Source: Paramoeba atlantica (taxonomy: Eukaryota > Discosea). From it: DNA of 64,000 bases. This document shows positions 51,208 to 61,363 of the stretch, in pieces. Position 1 is the stretch's first letter. Each line of letters opens with the position of its first letter. The notes beneath the pieces are model-generated. The model was not told the DNA's origin and made no database searches. It saw only the letters and a program-made list of their open reading frames with translations. A program made the position numbers and the translations under genes. The stretch lies in the NCBI GenBank assembly GCA_977017575.1, contig CDRNVI010000051.1, positions 1 through 64,000 of the forward strand, given 5' to 3'.

Positions 51208-51986
51208 ACGACGCAAAACGCGCCAAACAAATCATGCGGGAATATTACGAAGCGAAAATTGTACAAGACCTTCAGAAACGAGCACCGGTCGCAGCCCAAT
51301 GGTGGACAACACCTTCCGAAACTGAACTTGCGAAGGAGTTTTCCGCCGTACTGAACAACCTGAACAGCACGAAGCTAACACGTTTTGCGACCTCGGTTCT
51401 ACTTACCACTCCTTTACCCTCAAAGTCAAACCTTCGGACATGGGGCCTTCACTTCTCAAATGCGACATGTGTGGTATGCGGAAAAGAAGCACAGACGGTA
51501 CGACACGTCATTTCAGGTTGCAAAACATCTCTTGATCAGGGGCGTTATACCCTCAGACACGACACAGTGCTAACTGAACTCGCCAAACGCATCCAAGAAT
51601 CCCCGCATACAAAATATCAGCATTTTGACCTACTAGGTCACCGAAATCCACCACACTGGCTGCACAACAATCCAAATCATCAACGCCCAGACGGATTCGT
51701 TGCACTGACTGACGGTACAGAATACATCGTTGAGCTCACTGTCCCCTGGGAAGAGAACTGTATGCAGGCAAATGAATATAAACGCCTCAAGTACAACGCC
51801 CTATTACACGAACGACGAACAGTCCACCCGAACACGTACCTCCTCGTATTCGAAATTGGAGCACGAGGGGGTCTGGTAGCCTCCTCCGCGGATATTAATC
51901 GGTTGTTTGGAGGGGACGAAGATTTGGGGGCTAAATGTCGGGCGACACTCTCCCGAGCTGCTATCCGTTCCAGCTTCTTATTATAG
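51063..51986 (+). CDS. LINE-2 zinc knuckle and restriction-like endonuclease
   Basis: In the next phase: CVVCGKEAQTVRHVISGC (C-X2-C-X7-H-X4-C knuckle), then RPDGFVALTDGTEYIVELTV (PD and Glu of the endonuclease) and ENCMQANEYKRLKYNAL (downstream Lys/Tyr block). This enzyme nicks the target site. All expected residues are present, so only one shift separates this copy from an intact element; age is low. Confidence 0.82.
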   Translation: MVRMHCHRDDSKSRDINVQAALRSRIEEEQNRRARGQLRPACEILQHLNDAKRAKQIMREYYEAKIVQDLQKRAPVAAQWWTTPSETELAKEFSAVLNNLNSTKLTRFATSVLLTTPLPSKSNLRTWGLHFSNATCVVCGKEAQTVRHVISGCKTSLDQGRYTLRHDTVLTELAKRIQESPHTKYQHFDLLGHRNPPHWLHNNPNHQRPDGFVALTDGTEYIVELTVPWEENCMQANEYKRLKYNALLHERRTVHPNTYLLVFEIGARGGLVASSADINRLFGGDEDLGAKCRATLSRAAIRSSFLL

Positions 51987-52124
51987 CATAAGCGTGATTC
52001 CCCGCAATGGAGCGATGCAGAGACATTGTCCGCATAAGGGATGCACCTAACAGCGTCATATGCGCAAGTTAGTTACATCCTAAAAATACTCTATCTTAAA
52101 AGATATGATATCATCAAGGATTGT

Positions 52125-52763
52125 CTATTTAAGAGCCATTTCCCGGCACTCACGTTGCGCCTCGCATCGCGCTTCTTCAGAATCGTGAAATCGTTTTAGA
52201 AGATTGCGATACTTACGTTTAACTGTGCGAAGCTCCTTTTTCTGAGCGAATCTGTTATCTTCAATGACTCTCAGACGCGTAGAAGCGTCGGGAATGATAG
52301 AAAAATGCTCGGCAACTACTAGCGTATTGGTTACCTCACAGGAAGATTCGGGCGAGTTAATGACCCCGGGAGAAGAAGCCATACCAAGTTCCATAATCTT
52401 TTTTAAGGCAAAAGCATCTTCCAGAAGTTGCGCATCGAAATCCTCAACGGGAACGAATTCCATCTCGTCTCGAAAACGCTCCGCAAAGTCTTCGTCTTTG
52501 TCTTCTGCATGGCGCTCAACGCCCTTGAGAGAAGCATAAATGGCAATGCTCTCTTCTTCACTCCACTCATCCTCGCAGTTAGAGGAACTTTCTTCATCGC
52601 TAGGTTCCCAGTCTGGGTCGTCGCTGGCTGAAAGGGCCAGGTCGGAGTTCGTAGCGGTATCGGTAGAAGAAGCAGAAGAAGCGTCAGAAAAGGTTGGCCG
52701 ACTGTAATCGGACTCGGAGTCAAGAAGAGAAGGCGTGACTGGGATTATGTCATGAAATGGCAT
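52125..52763 (-). CDS. acidic coiled-coil protein, unknown function
   Basis: 212 codons from the ATG at 52763 (MPFHDIIPVTPSLL). An upstream pyrimidine tract and AG (52789-52790) lie 25 nt before it. Residues 20-75 are Ser/Asp/Glu-rich (DDPDWEPSDEESSSNCEDEW); the middle is acidic; the last 45 residues (QKKELRTVKRKYRNLLKRFH) form a charged coiled coil. No domain recognised. It may be a host gene or part of an element; its strand matches the host genes. Confidence 0.5.
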   Translation of the reverse strand: MPFHDIIPVTPSLLDSESDYSRPTFSDASSASSTDTATNSDLALSASDDPDWEPSDEESSSNCEDEWSEEESIAIYASLKGVERHAEDKDEDFAERFRDEMEFVPVEDFDAQLLEDAFALKKIMELGMASSPGVINSPESSCEVTNTLVVAEHFSIIPDASTRLRVIEDNRFAQKKELRTVKRKYRNLLKRFHDSEEARCEAQRECREMALK

Positions 52764-53149
52764 GTTAGGATAAATAAAAAAAATCGAGCTCAACGAAAAA
52801 AAGTGATAAGGTTAAGAAAAATTGATTATATTTTTTATATTTTCGGTAAAGTTAAGAATCACGAGATTAAAGCAATTTTCCGACGTTCTCTATAGGGGTT
52901 CACTCATTTTGCTTTTTATACGACCAGAATTGGACTTCAGACGCAAAATTAAAGTACGTTGCATTGTTTTCGCATGGGGGTGTATGTATTGTAATAAAAT
53001 TCATCGATGCCCAAACGTGGACAAAAATGGGAGAAAAGTCAATAGAATAACCGAATTTGATCAATGAAAGATCATTTTTGTTTCTAAAAATTTATGTGAA
53101 AAACGGAGAAAAATTCAAAAAATTGGGGTACATTTTCACCATAGAATAC

Positions 53150-53400
53150 CCAAATTTTTTTTTGGTATTTTTTTCGTCAAATTGAAATTGATTTCATTTT
53201 TTTCCCGAAAACATCCGAACTTGGCGGACCCGTCCTGCGGATGCGCGGGAGGGTCACCCCCGGGTAGAGGGGTGGAAAATGCGCGACAAGACCCCGGCTA
53301 CCCCTTTTGCGGTTTTTTTTGGAAAAATATTTTTTTCAAAAAAATTTGCTCGACCATGCCCCCCCTAGACCCCCCATTTTTTTTGATTTTTTTTGATAAT
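53150..53400 (+). repeat. R1 fragment
   Basis: Contains aacttggcggacccgtcctg, cacccccgggtagaggggtg and the C-rich block, as in 8850-9040. Both ends of R1 are missing. Confidence 0.6.
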
Positions 53401-54260
53401 GCGAATTTATGTAAGAAATTTTGAAGAATGCGTACTTAAGTGACCGATAAACATTGACCGATAAAAAAGGACAAAAAAAGGAAAAAGGAAAATATCAATC
53501 AAAATCGATTTTCCTTCAGTTTTGGCCAGGGGAGTATAAGCCATTTAAAGGTATATACCATTGCGGGGGTTGTTTGCAGTCGTCCGTAGGACTATTATGG
53601 TCGATAGAGCAGGATTATAAGCCGCAGACTGCATTCGTTTTAAACGAAGAGCGGTAAGATACCTTTTATAGGCACGGCTTTTATAGGCCTCACGAATACA
53701 TTGGAAGCAAGTGGCCCAAAAATAAGTACCTCATATTTACCAAGCATCAATCGATTGAATGGGGAAAAGTGAGCGCAGAGACAGACGTGAGAACGCCTCA
53801 TCGAAAGCATCACCCTCTAGAGGATTTGAAAACGCATTTAAATGCTTTTATACGAGGAGCGCGAAGTATTGATCATTACTAATGATGTATGTCAAATGAT
53901 AATCTCTATTTACCTAATAAGAATAGTTGTATACCTCTTTGATGCTATATACGTAAATTCATACTGCCCTGTTCGTCAAAGGTCCTCGCCCACCGTTCTC
54001 ACCCGCCCTCTTGACCATGTAGTTTACAGTTTAGATTATATTCGTGTCGTATTATGAGTAAACACGGCGCCGCGAGGCATTCCGGGTAAAAGTAGCGCAA
54101 AAACATGTACGACTGAAGAGCGAGCCTGAAGAACGAGCGAATGGGTGGACGCGGGCTACCCACTCGTAAGTCCATAAGCCACATAGACAAGCAAGTATAG
54201 TATCAATATACCCGCTTCAAACAGTATCAATATTCAGAAAATCAATGAAGCACATGTAAA
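53401..54260. other. spacer, no gene recognised
   Basis: About 860 bp. Short plus frames (53454-53657, 53842-54057) show no family features. Confidence 0.4.
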
Positions 54261-54272
54261 GGAAGCCATCAT

Positions 54273-54570
54273 TCAGCGAGGAAAAGATCTCTTGTCGAAG
54301 AAAATACTGAATGCCAGCGCTCTCTTTGATCTTGGAAAAATACAAAACGTTGAGCATATCGTCTCGGGTAGTCTAGGACAGGTGAAATTACCTTTCAGTT
54401 TCCTCGCCGTCCAATCGATGGTAACGATTTCATCATCTGAAGTACAAACGACGCCGGCCCACAAGCATGCCTGTGTTTCATTCTTGGTAACGTTTTCTCG
54501 AGATGCTCAATAAATTGTGTCATTTGTATGTCTTATGAGAGGATGGCTTCCCGCACTTTACCCAGACGTG
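54273..54570 (-). pseudogene. LRR pseudogene (locus 7)
   Basis: The family N-terminus is legible: GKVREAILS, then a stop, MTQFIEHLEKTL, a shift, and ETQACLWAGVVCTSDDEIVT with the cap CLWAGVVC and one LP-type repeat start. The remaining repeats are lost. A broken member of the LRR family, on the same strand as the others. Confidence 0.7.
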
Positions 54571-54798
54571 TTCGAATCTTGGGTGAATCAGCAAGAGCAG
54601 CTCTTGTAATGAGCTGCTCTAGAGAAGAATTGACGTTTAATAAAGAATAGTAATGATAGCGTGCGTTGCGTGTTTGGTATATGCTAGTCCCTTTTCCCCG
54701 CACCTATTTTCCCTTTACCGACTTTTCTCTACCGACTTTCCCCCTACCGATTTCTCCTTTTCTTTTTGTTGTCCACCCAACCTTTGCCCAGCTACCGT

Positions 54799-55209
54799 AT
54801 GCCGCAGTGCCCCATCGAATGCGCAGTAAAGGACCCTTGTATTCAGTGTCACAGGGTTTCAGTCCTCATAGGTTCAAACTACTGTCCGTTGTGCACTTCT
54901 CCTCAAGATGGAAAACGACTTTCGGCCAACACCCTAGACCACAAAGACTGCGCTGGTAGGAAACTTTTGTTGGCTCTAGGTGACTCAATATTTGAAATTG
55001 ATCAAAAGTTTGTTCACCATGTTCAGGGTGAGATCATGGACAAACTTGGTAATTCAATGGAGAATGATCCTACTGAACTTCTTTCTATCCGGGATGAGCT
55101 TGTTCAACTGCGGATTCTCAAAAAGGGATTCGAAAGCACAAGCAAAATTATGAAAATTAAGAGTTCCGTAAACCAAAGAATTTATTTAATATATCTTTCT
55201 TTCCTGTAA
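54799..55209 (+). CDS. Cys-rich small protein, possibly transposon ORF1
   Basis: 136 codons. An N-terminal cysteine cluster (CPIECAVKDPCIQCHRV, then YCPLC) could bind zinc. The rest is helical and charged (ELLSIRDELVQLRILKKGF). It lies 470 bp upstream of a Harbinger-like transposase on the same strand, so it may be the accessory or N-terminal part of that element. No firm family. Confidence 0.4.
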   Translation: MPQCPIECAVKDPCIQCHRVSVLIGSNYCPLCTSPQDGKRLSANTLDHKDCAGRKLLLALGDSIFEIDQKFVHHVQGEIMDKLGNSMENDPTELLSIRDELVQLRILKKGFESTSKIMKIKSSVNQRIYLIYLSFL

Positions 55210-55673
55210 TAAAATCGTCATAATCTTTCCTCTGCTTGATACTGAAGCTTGGCCGTATTGAAACCCGGGAATACACCTCTGACACACCCCTTAAAACATC
55301 TGAAATCTGTGACGCACAACCAGATACACCCCGCGATACACCTGATGCTCCCTACGTCCGAGTAGGGATATTCCGAGTTGTCCTTACGCGGTTCAAGACA
55401 TCGCGCTCTCACCTTTTTTAAACTCCATTATCCCTTTGAAGAAATTTTTGCGAGTTTTCCTTTTTTGCAGTGGTGGTAGCTAAGACATTATATCAGAACT
55501 CGTGTCCTTGAAATTTGGAACCGGTTGGTCTCAATGTTCTTGTTCTGACAAGAACAACAAAGACCCGCGCTTCTTGAAAAACTGCATTCCGATGTGAAGG
55601 ATACATGGCTTTGGATTCTGATATTTTACACCATGAATCAAACACAGTTCTTCCTTTTAGGATAAGGATATAA

Positions 55674-56223
55674 ACGTGGTGATGGACACAGTGCCACTGC
55701 ACGTTGATAGCTTGCCTCACTGCTATCAGCCAAAATATGCTACACATGTTGTGAAAGCTCTTGTAGCATGTACAATGTCTGGACACGTTTGCTTCACAAC
55801 AGACACATTGCACTGTGGAGCCTCATCCGACGCCGTTATTAATAACTGTAGTGGTATTTTAGATTTTCTGGGACGTCATCATCTTCGCGCTCTTGCTGAT
55901 GGGGAATTTAACGGCAGTCTTACCGATATAGACTAATGGTACCCCATTCTAAAGCCAAAGTTTGTTGTTCGAAGCGAACAAAATCTAAGTCTACGCAAAA
56001 ACATCATGATTCAGAAGCAGAGAGTAAAATGTACTTCAATGAGAAGTTGGCTCACTTTAGAGCGCGGGTCGAACACATTTTTTCTCGTTCGTGCTGCGGC
56101 AAATGGCTCGCTTTTAAACAGTGGACTCGTAGTCCAGATTTTCTTTACTACGCCTTTTCGTGCGCTCTCATGGTACATAACATCGAAGTGTTACGTTCCC
56201 CTAACATAACATGGAAGGGTTAA
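55674..56223 (+). pseudogene. Harbinger/ISL2EU-like DDE transposase, C-terminal half
   Basis: VVMDTVPLHVDSLPHCYQPK (first Asp), KALVACTMSGHVCFTTDTLH, GASSDAVINNCSG, RALADGEFN (second Asp), then after a shift at about 55936 NEKLAHFRARVEHIFSRS (Glu block). This is the DDE_Tnp_4 pattern. The N-terminal half and terminal repeats were not found. One frameshift. Confidence 0.68.
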
Positions 56224-56429
56224 CTTGAGGACCACGCGACGGAGCCATAGGCTACGTCATAGGAATCCCTGCGTGCGACCGGCGTTGAATGTGCTAATGG
56301 CCGTCGCACGACAGGCATCTCTCTCTGCAGGCCTTTGTCTGTATGAAAAAATAACACGACGAAAATAAGTCTACAATAAATATTATTAGAGGCCCAAATT
56401 ATCAATAATTCCGCTACTATGGGCAGTGG

Positions 56430-57140
56430 TTTAATACGTTTTAGGAGTCGATTTTGGAAAATTAAGGTTTTTTACGTTTTTTGGCCAAAAATGTTTTCTT
56501 CTGTAAGCCCCTTTTTTTTTGGAAATTTCGAATTTATCAGACCCCTCCTGCGTGTACCAGAGGGGTCACCTCCATGTGTGAGGGTAGAAAATCATCGCCG
56601 CGGCATACTCGAATACTTCCTTTTGAAAAACAACAAAAAAACAGAGCGCGTATGCCTCGCCCTCTGGACCCATTTTTTGAATTATTGTCCTATTTTTAGA
56701 CCACCGGAGCCCCCTTTATGTTCTGTTCAAAATGTTTTAGGAGCAAAATTGTGATACCCCCGTTCCAAAATACATTGATATTAAAAATGTATAGCGGAAG
56801 TGCCCGGCTTCTTCCACCTTTTTACAGCAGAGGCGAGTATCGTGGCGGTTCCTTTCGAAATAGCGATATTTATGGCTTGCAGAGCGTGACGCAGGAAACT
56901 TGTCCTGTAATTCGTATATGCCACGATTTCTTTTACTAGAAGTATGGTTCTGGACCCATTTTTGTTCCATCATTGGGTTTTTGTTTCATTTTTGGACCAC
57001 CGGGGCCCTTTTTTCTGTTCCCTTATTGTTATTGTTTTACTTTATTACTGTGTTCGTCTTTATATTTTCACTGTTTTCGTTCGTTTTTTTTCGATAATCG
57101 AGGGTAGAGCGGTAGTTATACAACCACCGCAACTGTAATT
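56430..57140 (+). repeat. R1 copy, second half with complete distal end
   Basis: From ttttaggagtcgattttgga through gccgcggcatactcg and accaccggagcccc to ggtagttatacaaccaccgc. It contains an extra segment (56760-56940), absent from other copies. Confidence 0.65.
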
Positions 57141-57204
57141 TGTACTGTGTAACAAGAAAACATAAATACGGGGGTGCATCCGTGTGGTGCATCTCAAAAC
57201 AAAA

Positions 57205-57456
57205 CTCTTCGAGAGCTCTCAAATGCGTTATTATTTTCCAGAACTTCTTTCTAAGTAGATGTTTTTAAATAGACTTCTTTTTAAGTAGATGTAACTAATA
57301 GTTTACATGTGCCTGTATCATACAGGTTATATACATACAGGCTGTATATGCAATACCTTCAAAACCTACTGTATGAAGTTGCGTAACTACACATGAAGCT
57401 GTGAACTATACATGAAGCTGCGTAAGGTCATTCTGTGTAAGGTCATGTATAGTCAT
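57205..57456. repeat. element H fragment and short tandem repeats
   Basis: cgagagctctcaaatgcgtt (57210) is an element H arm piece. taagtagatgt is repeated at 57250 and 57282, acatgaagctg three times at 57392-57420, and gtaaggtcat twice. All lie in the 3' flank of LRR gene 8. Confidence 0.5.
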
Positions 57457-58323
57457 TCACTCGGAAGCCTTCTTCTGAGAAATTTTCGTGTTTGCATAAC
57501 GAAACGCGTAAGGTCGTGTCAAACGCTTTGGTAAAAACGACTCGTCAAAAACACCGCAGAGTTCTTCGTTGCCGTTCAAGTACAAGGAGTCCATCTTCTG
57601 AGGGAGGTGATCCAAGTCTAGCTCGCCATAAAGTTGGTTGCCGTCTAATAGAAGGAATTCTAAACTGAGAGGCAAGTGCGCTAAATCAGGGGCCCTTGTA
57701 AACTTGTTGTCGCTCAGATACAACATCCGTAGCCTAGGAGGCAGTGTATAGAAGTTTAAGCCACCAGTCAATCTGTTCGAGCATAGGTGCAGTTCACACA
57801 AGCTTTTGGGGAGTGCTGTGAGATCGATCTCACCATAAAAAAGATTTGTGCCCAAATTCACGTAACGTATATTTTCCGGAAGGTGTGACAAGTCTAACAA
57901 TCCATCAAAATGGTTGACCATTATCTGCATCACATCCAATTGTGAAGGTAATATTTGAAGCGGAATCTGACCATTCAGATCATTCCGATATGCATTCATC
58001 GTGCTAACGGTGCGGGGCAAGTAGTCCCAACGAAAAGATCCGCTCAACTTTTGATCGTGCCAATTCAGGGTGCACACTTCCTTTTCCGCCCTACATATCA
58101 CGCCATACCATTCACATGCTGGAGTAGTTGTATTCCAATTCTTCAAAGGAGAATATTCAGAGGATTTCTTAGCAAACGTAACATTGGCAATAAACCGGGC
58201 GAGGTCGTACTCTTGAGGTAATGCCAATCTTCCTACCTTTGATGGAGCCGTTCGATACATCGTGGTCGTACGAAGTTCTGTTGTGCCGGAAGTATCTTGT
58301 GAACTTGAGAACAGCAACATCAT
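57457..58323 (-). CDS. LRR protein 8
   Basis: 288 codons. SKVGRLALPQEYDLARFI (28-45), cap CEWYGVIC (70-77), eight regular LP-type repeats (LPPRLRMLYLSDNKFTRAPD; LPKSLCELHLCSNRLTGGLN), and the closing segment RYANTKISQKKASE. The N-terminus (MMLLFSSSQDTSG) is too polar for a clear signal peptide. One of the best preserved members, with a complete cap, repeats and end. Confidence 0.85.
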   Translation of the reverse strand: MMLLFSSSQDTSGTTELRTTTMYRTAPSKVGRLALPQEYDLARFIANVTFAKKSSEYSPLKNWNTTTPACEWYGVICRAEKEVCTLNWHDQKLSGSFRWDYLPRTVSTMNAYRNDLNGQIPLQILPSQLDVMQIMVNHFDGLLDLSHLPENIRYVNLGTNLFYGEIDLTALPKSLCELHLCSNRLTGGLNFYTLPPRLRMLYLSDNKFTRAPDLAHLPLSLEFLLLDGNQLYGELDLDHLPQKMDSLYLNGNEELCGVFDESFLPKRLTRPYAFRYANTKISQKKASE

Positions 58324-58441
58324 AAAAACAGGGCTAATTTTGAGTAATTACGTTTTACTAAAACGTTTTGTCTTTCCTAATTTCTTCACGCCAATAATGT
58401 CATAGGTCATTACACCGTGTCGAAGTGACAAGCTGGTAATA
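58324..58441. other. 5' flank of LRR gene 8
   Basis: Short AT-rich flank; an acgttttag stretch about 45 nt upstream could be an acceptor. Nothing else. Confidence 0.3.
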
Positions 58442-59110
58442 ATTGAGGGGCTGCGGATGAAACCTCGCGAAACTCAGCCAAAATACCTCAAAGCCATGTT
58501 CAAGTGTTTGTCGTCCAACAACTCAGCAAATAAAATAAAATGGAAATACAGCAATACTCAGTGCTAGATAAATTCATTTTAACGCCTTTCAAAAATCAGT
58601 TCAACAACGCCACAACCATGATAGCATTGGTTCTCTTCATTGAAATTTTTAAGAGATCTATTAATGTATGAGGCATACTCATACTGAGGATTCACGCACA
58701 ATGAACCATACATGAGAACCAATGCAATCTGCACCGCATCTTTTATTTTTCAAAAGGGTCAGAAGACGTGAAAAAAGAGTTCTTTGTCTTACAATTGCTT
58801 TACTCTATACTATTTAACTTTAATTATTAGAATTACTATTTTTAAAATGTGACAGATAACTAGGGAGGGTGGTCGACGAAAAAAAAATCGAAGTGCCAAA
58901 AAGGGACAGATAACTAGGGGGAGGGGTGACTGATAACTAGGGGGAGGGGTGACTGATAACTAGGGGTGGTACAGTATGCGTGTACATAAATCAAAAAAGC
59001 ACTTCGCTAAAATATGGCATAGATAATCAATATTTTCCGGTGATCACCCCTACAAAATTATTGTGCACGCGAAACCTCGGTGAAACCTCGCGACCCGCAG
59101 CCCCTCAATT
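58442..59110. mobile_element. TIR element L with nested J-type ends
   Basis: Ends TTGAGGGGCTGCGG (58444) and its complement (ccgcagcccctcaa, 59097-59110). aaacctcgcg is repeated just inside both. A block at 58856-58972 holds four copies of the J core gaYagataactaggg in one orientation, closing with ggggtggtacagta. No transposase. Confidence 0.65.
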
Positions 59111-59329
59111 CTTGAAAACCGAAAAGTAGGATGTACGAAACGCTGGAGGAGAAAAATATTTTTCAAAAATTTGGTCTCAATATGTAGAGTAGTGCACAGC
59201 GACATGTACCCCCTTTACAGGTTTTGTTTGCATACCACCGTTTTTCGACCCAATCCGGTTCTTTTCACTCGTGGAGACATGTATCATATTTTTCCCCGTA
59301 AATCCTAACCCGCTCCCCTACCATCGTAC

Positions 59330-59690
59330 CCCGCGGCGGTACCAATCTTGCACCGCCGCTTGAATGATCTGGGCATTGCCCCTCTGAATGGCCACCCCTG
59401 TGCCATTAACCCAAGCACCCAACTTTGTCCCACGCGTGGGCACCGGCCACCTTATTGAGGAAGTTCAGTCTCTGGGTCCGGAATGCCGTAGGTAGTGAAG
59501 GCCAGGGGGTAGAATTCCACCCCCCTAACGAGCACCATATGATCATGAGCGCGCCGTTTGTTGGCCTCGGCCATCCTTAGGGTGTGGGACGGCTCAGCCG
59601 CCTCCCTGTTCACGGGGGATGGGGCCGGTCGATTGACTACTTTGACATCCACGAGGACGGTATTCTGTCCCAGTTAGGAACACGCTGTAC
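59330..59690 (-). pseudogene. restriction-like endonuclease relic of a LINE
   Basis: LVDVKVVNRPAPSPVNREAA, then SHTLRMAEANKRRAHDHMV and FTTYGIPDPETELPQ align with the copy at 46.6 kb. It breaks at 59452. The upstream PD motif is lost. Confidence 0.55.
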
Positions 59691-59968
59691 GTCCTACATG
59701 TTATCATACCTACACAAAAAAATTAAGAAATTAGAAAAGAACCATTTCTCGAAGTAAATTTGTGCCAAGTACACGAAGTACTTTAGATGAGTGTTAGTGT
59801 GTCTGGTCATTCTTTTTATTATTTCACAAGAATTAAGCTACTGAAAACATAAAATGAAAAGATACCACTGTCCAGATTACGATAACGCCCAGTACATTGT
59901 GTATATTGCGAACGTAGAGACATCTCAAAGAATATAAAAAGACATCCCATATTGGTGCTTCTCTCGGC

Positions 59969-60568
59969 TCACCAAGGTAATTCTGCATAGCCCTGAATGC
60001 CTGTACCTCCTGCGGCAAATGCACTACGTGATCTTAGTGCAGGAGGTAAATCACAGGCCCTCAAATCACACGCGAGAAGTTTATTCTGGTCAAGACGCAG
60101 CCATTCCAGATTACCAGGTAACATATTTAACTTCACTGAACCGTGAAAGTCATTATTGTTGAGGATCACGTCTCGTAAAGAAGAAGGCAGGTTGGTGAAA
60201 TCGGGTGTCCCGGAGAACGCGTTCCGCCCGAGATTAAAATATCGAAGTCCGTCGGGGAGAAATTTCCAGCCCACCTCCCCGGTGAGCTTATTGTCCTCCA
60301 CACTGAACTCCACAAGAGACTGAGGGAAGTATTCCCAACGCAAGGCCCCCATTAAGTGACGACGTCCCCACTGAATGTCACGAACAGCGACACGTTCGCC
60401 AACGTCACCGCTCCAGGGACACGATACGCCAATCCAGTTGTAGACCGCTGTCTCGGAATTCCAACTGGGATGTGGATTGCGTACATCCTGGATCAATTGC
60501 GTCAGTTGGTATTCTTGGGGAAGCGCTGCACCCCTGACCTTAGCGGGACGGGTCGTCGGGGTGTCCAT
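59969..60568 (-). CDS. LRR protein 9, short member lacking the first cap cysteine
   Basis: 199 codons. MDTPTTRPAKVRGAALPQEY at the start, then QLTQLIQDVRNPHPSW. The cap reads VYNWIGVSC: the first Cys of the C.W.GV.C pair is Tyr (residue 43), while an extra Cys-free insert PWSGDVGERV follows. Four to five LP-type repeats (LPSSLRDVILNNNDFHGSVK). The end SRSAFAAGGTGIQGYAELPW is unlike the family. It is probably a diverging gene. Confidence 0.75.
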   Translation of the reverse strand: MDTPTTRPAKVRGAALPQEYQLTQLIQDVRNPHPSWNSETAVYNWIGVSCPWSGDVGERVAVRDIQWGRRHLMGALRWEYFPQSLVEFSVEDNKLTGEVGWKFLPDGLRYFNLGRNAFSGTPDFTNLPSSLRDVILNNNDFHGSVKLNMLPGNLEWLRLDQNKLLACDLRACDLPPALRSRSAFAAGGTGIQGYAELPW

Positions 60569-60781
60569 TGTATCATAACTTAGTACACAATAGGAGGTAC
60601 TGCGATGTAGTGTTATTAGGATGTGTTTTTCTTTGAGGGTAAGTTAAACATAAAATTTAATTTTTACGTACAGCGCAACGAACTGTAGATACCTGGTCTG
60701 AAACCTTCGAGGGGGAACGAAAAGAGAACAGATTCATCGGGATAAGATGTCGCAAGATGGGTAGAGTCCTGCCAGGAAAGG

Positions 60782-60849
60782 TACTGTGACCCCCCCCTAA
60801 TGTAGACATAATTTCGTCTTTTGTCTCTTTTAAAGGAGGTGCCACAGTA
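60782..60849. repeat. 68-bp MITE
   Basis: TACTGTGACCCCCCC at the left and the complement of TACTGTGGCACCTCC at the right, TA flanks. Confidence 0.55.
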
Positions 60850-60859
60850 CTGTGACCCC

Positions 60860-61363
60860 CCCTTTAATCATACATGAAGCGAGTACGGTAGTCATGTACT
60901 CACCCGAGTAAGTACAGCGAGTAATTACTCGGAGTACCGTACTCGCTTCCAGCGAGTACGTACTCGCTATACAAGAGAGTTTGGAACAAGTGACGTTATG
61001 TTAAGAAATTTCTGGTCGAGCAATTTCTGGTCGAGGAGGATGTAGGATGTGATAAGGGATGGAATGCGGGGTGTAAATGCGTTTGCAGTACAATCTTGTC
61101 GACGCAATCTTGTTACTAATTACAGTAAAGTATTGATGACTAATTTGACTCAGACGAGATTTTATTTTTGTCTTTGTTTTTTTGTTTTGTTTTTGTTTTT
61201 TATATTAACGACCGCCCACTTTAGAGTCGCTTCTTGGGTCTTTTTTTCTGCTGAACGGTCGTGCCCTCGAGCCGAACAGTTGGGGCTTAAACATACTATT
61301 AAGTATTAAACATACTATTAAGTATTAAACATACTATTAGTATTAAAACATACACATATTATC
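60860..61363. other. spacer, no gene recognised
   Basis: Iterated gcgagtac/gtactcgc motifs at 60877-60970 (five or more, both orientations), then a T-rich stretch and three copies of ttaagtattaaacatacta (61299-61340). Confidence 0.45.

Larger units (their letters stand above)
47164..52080 (+). mobile_element. LINE-2: non-LTR retrotransposon with restriction-like endonuclease, nearly intact
   Basis: One long frame from 47164 stays in phase across the SINE insertion (48301-48732 with one target repeat is 432 bp, a multiple of three) and on to 51207. A single shift around 51065-51200 leads to the endonuclease frame ending 51986. Layout: N-terminal Cys/His modules, RT, CCHC knuckle, PD-type endonuclease. 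This is the layout of R2, NeSL and CRE elements, which often insert at fixed sites. Confidence 0.85.
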
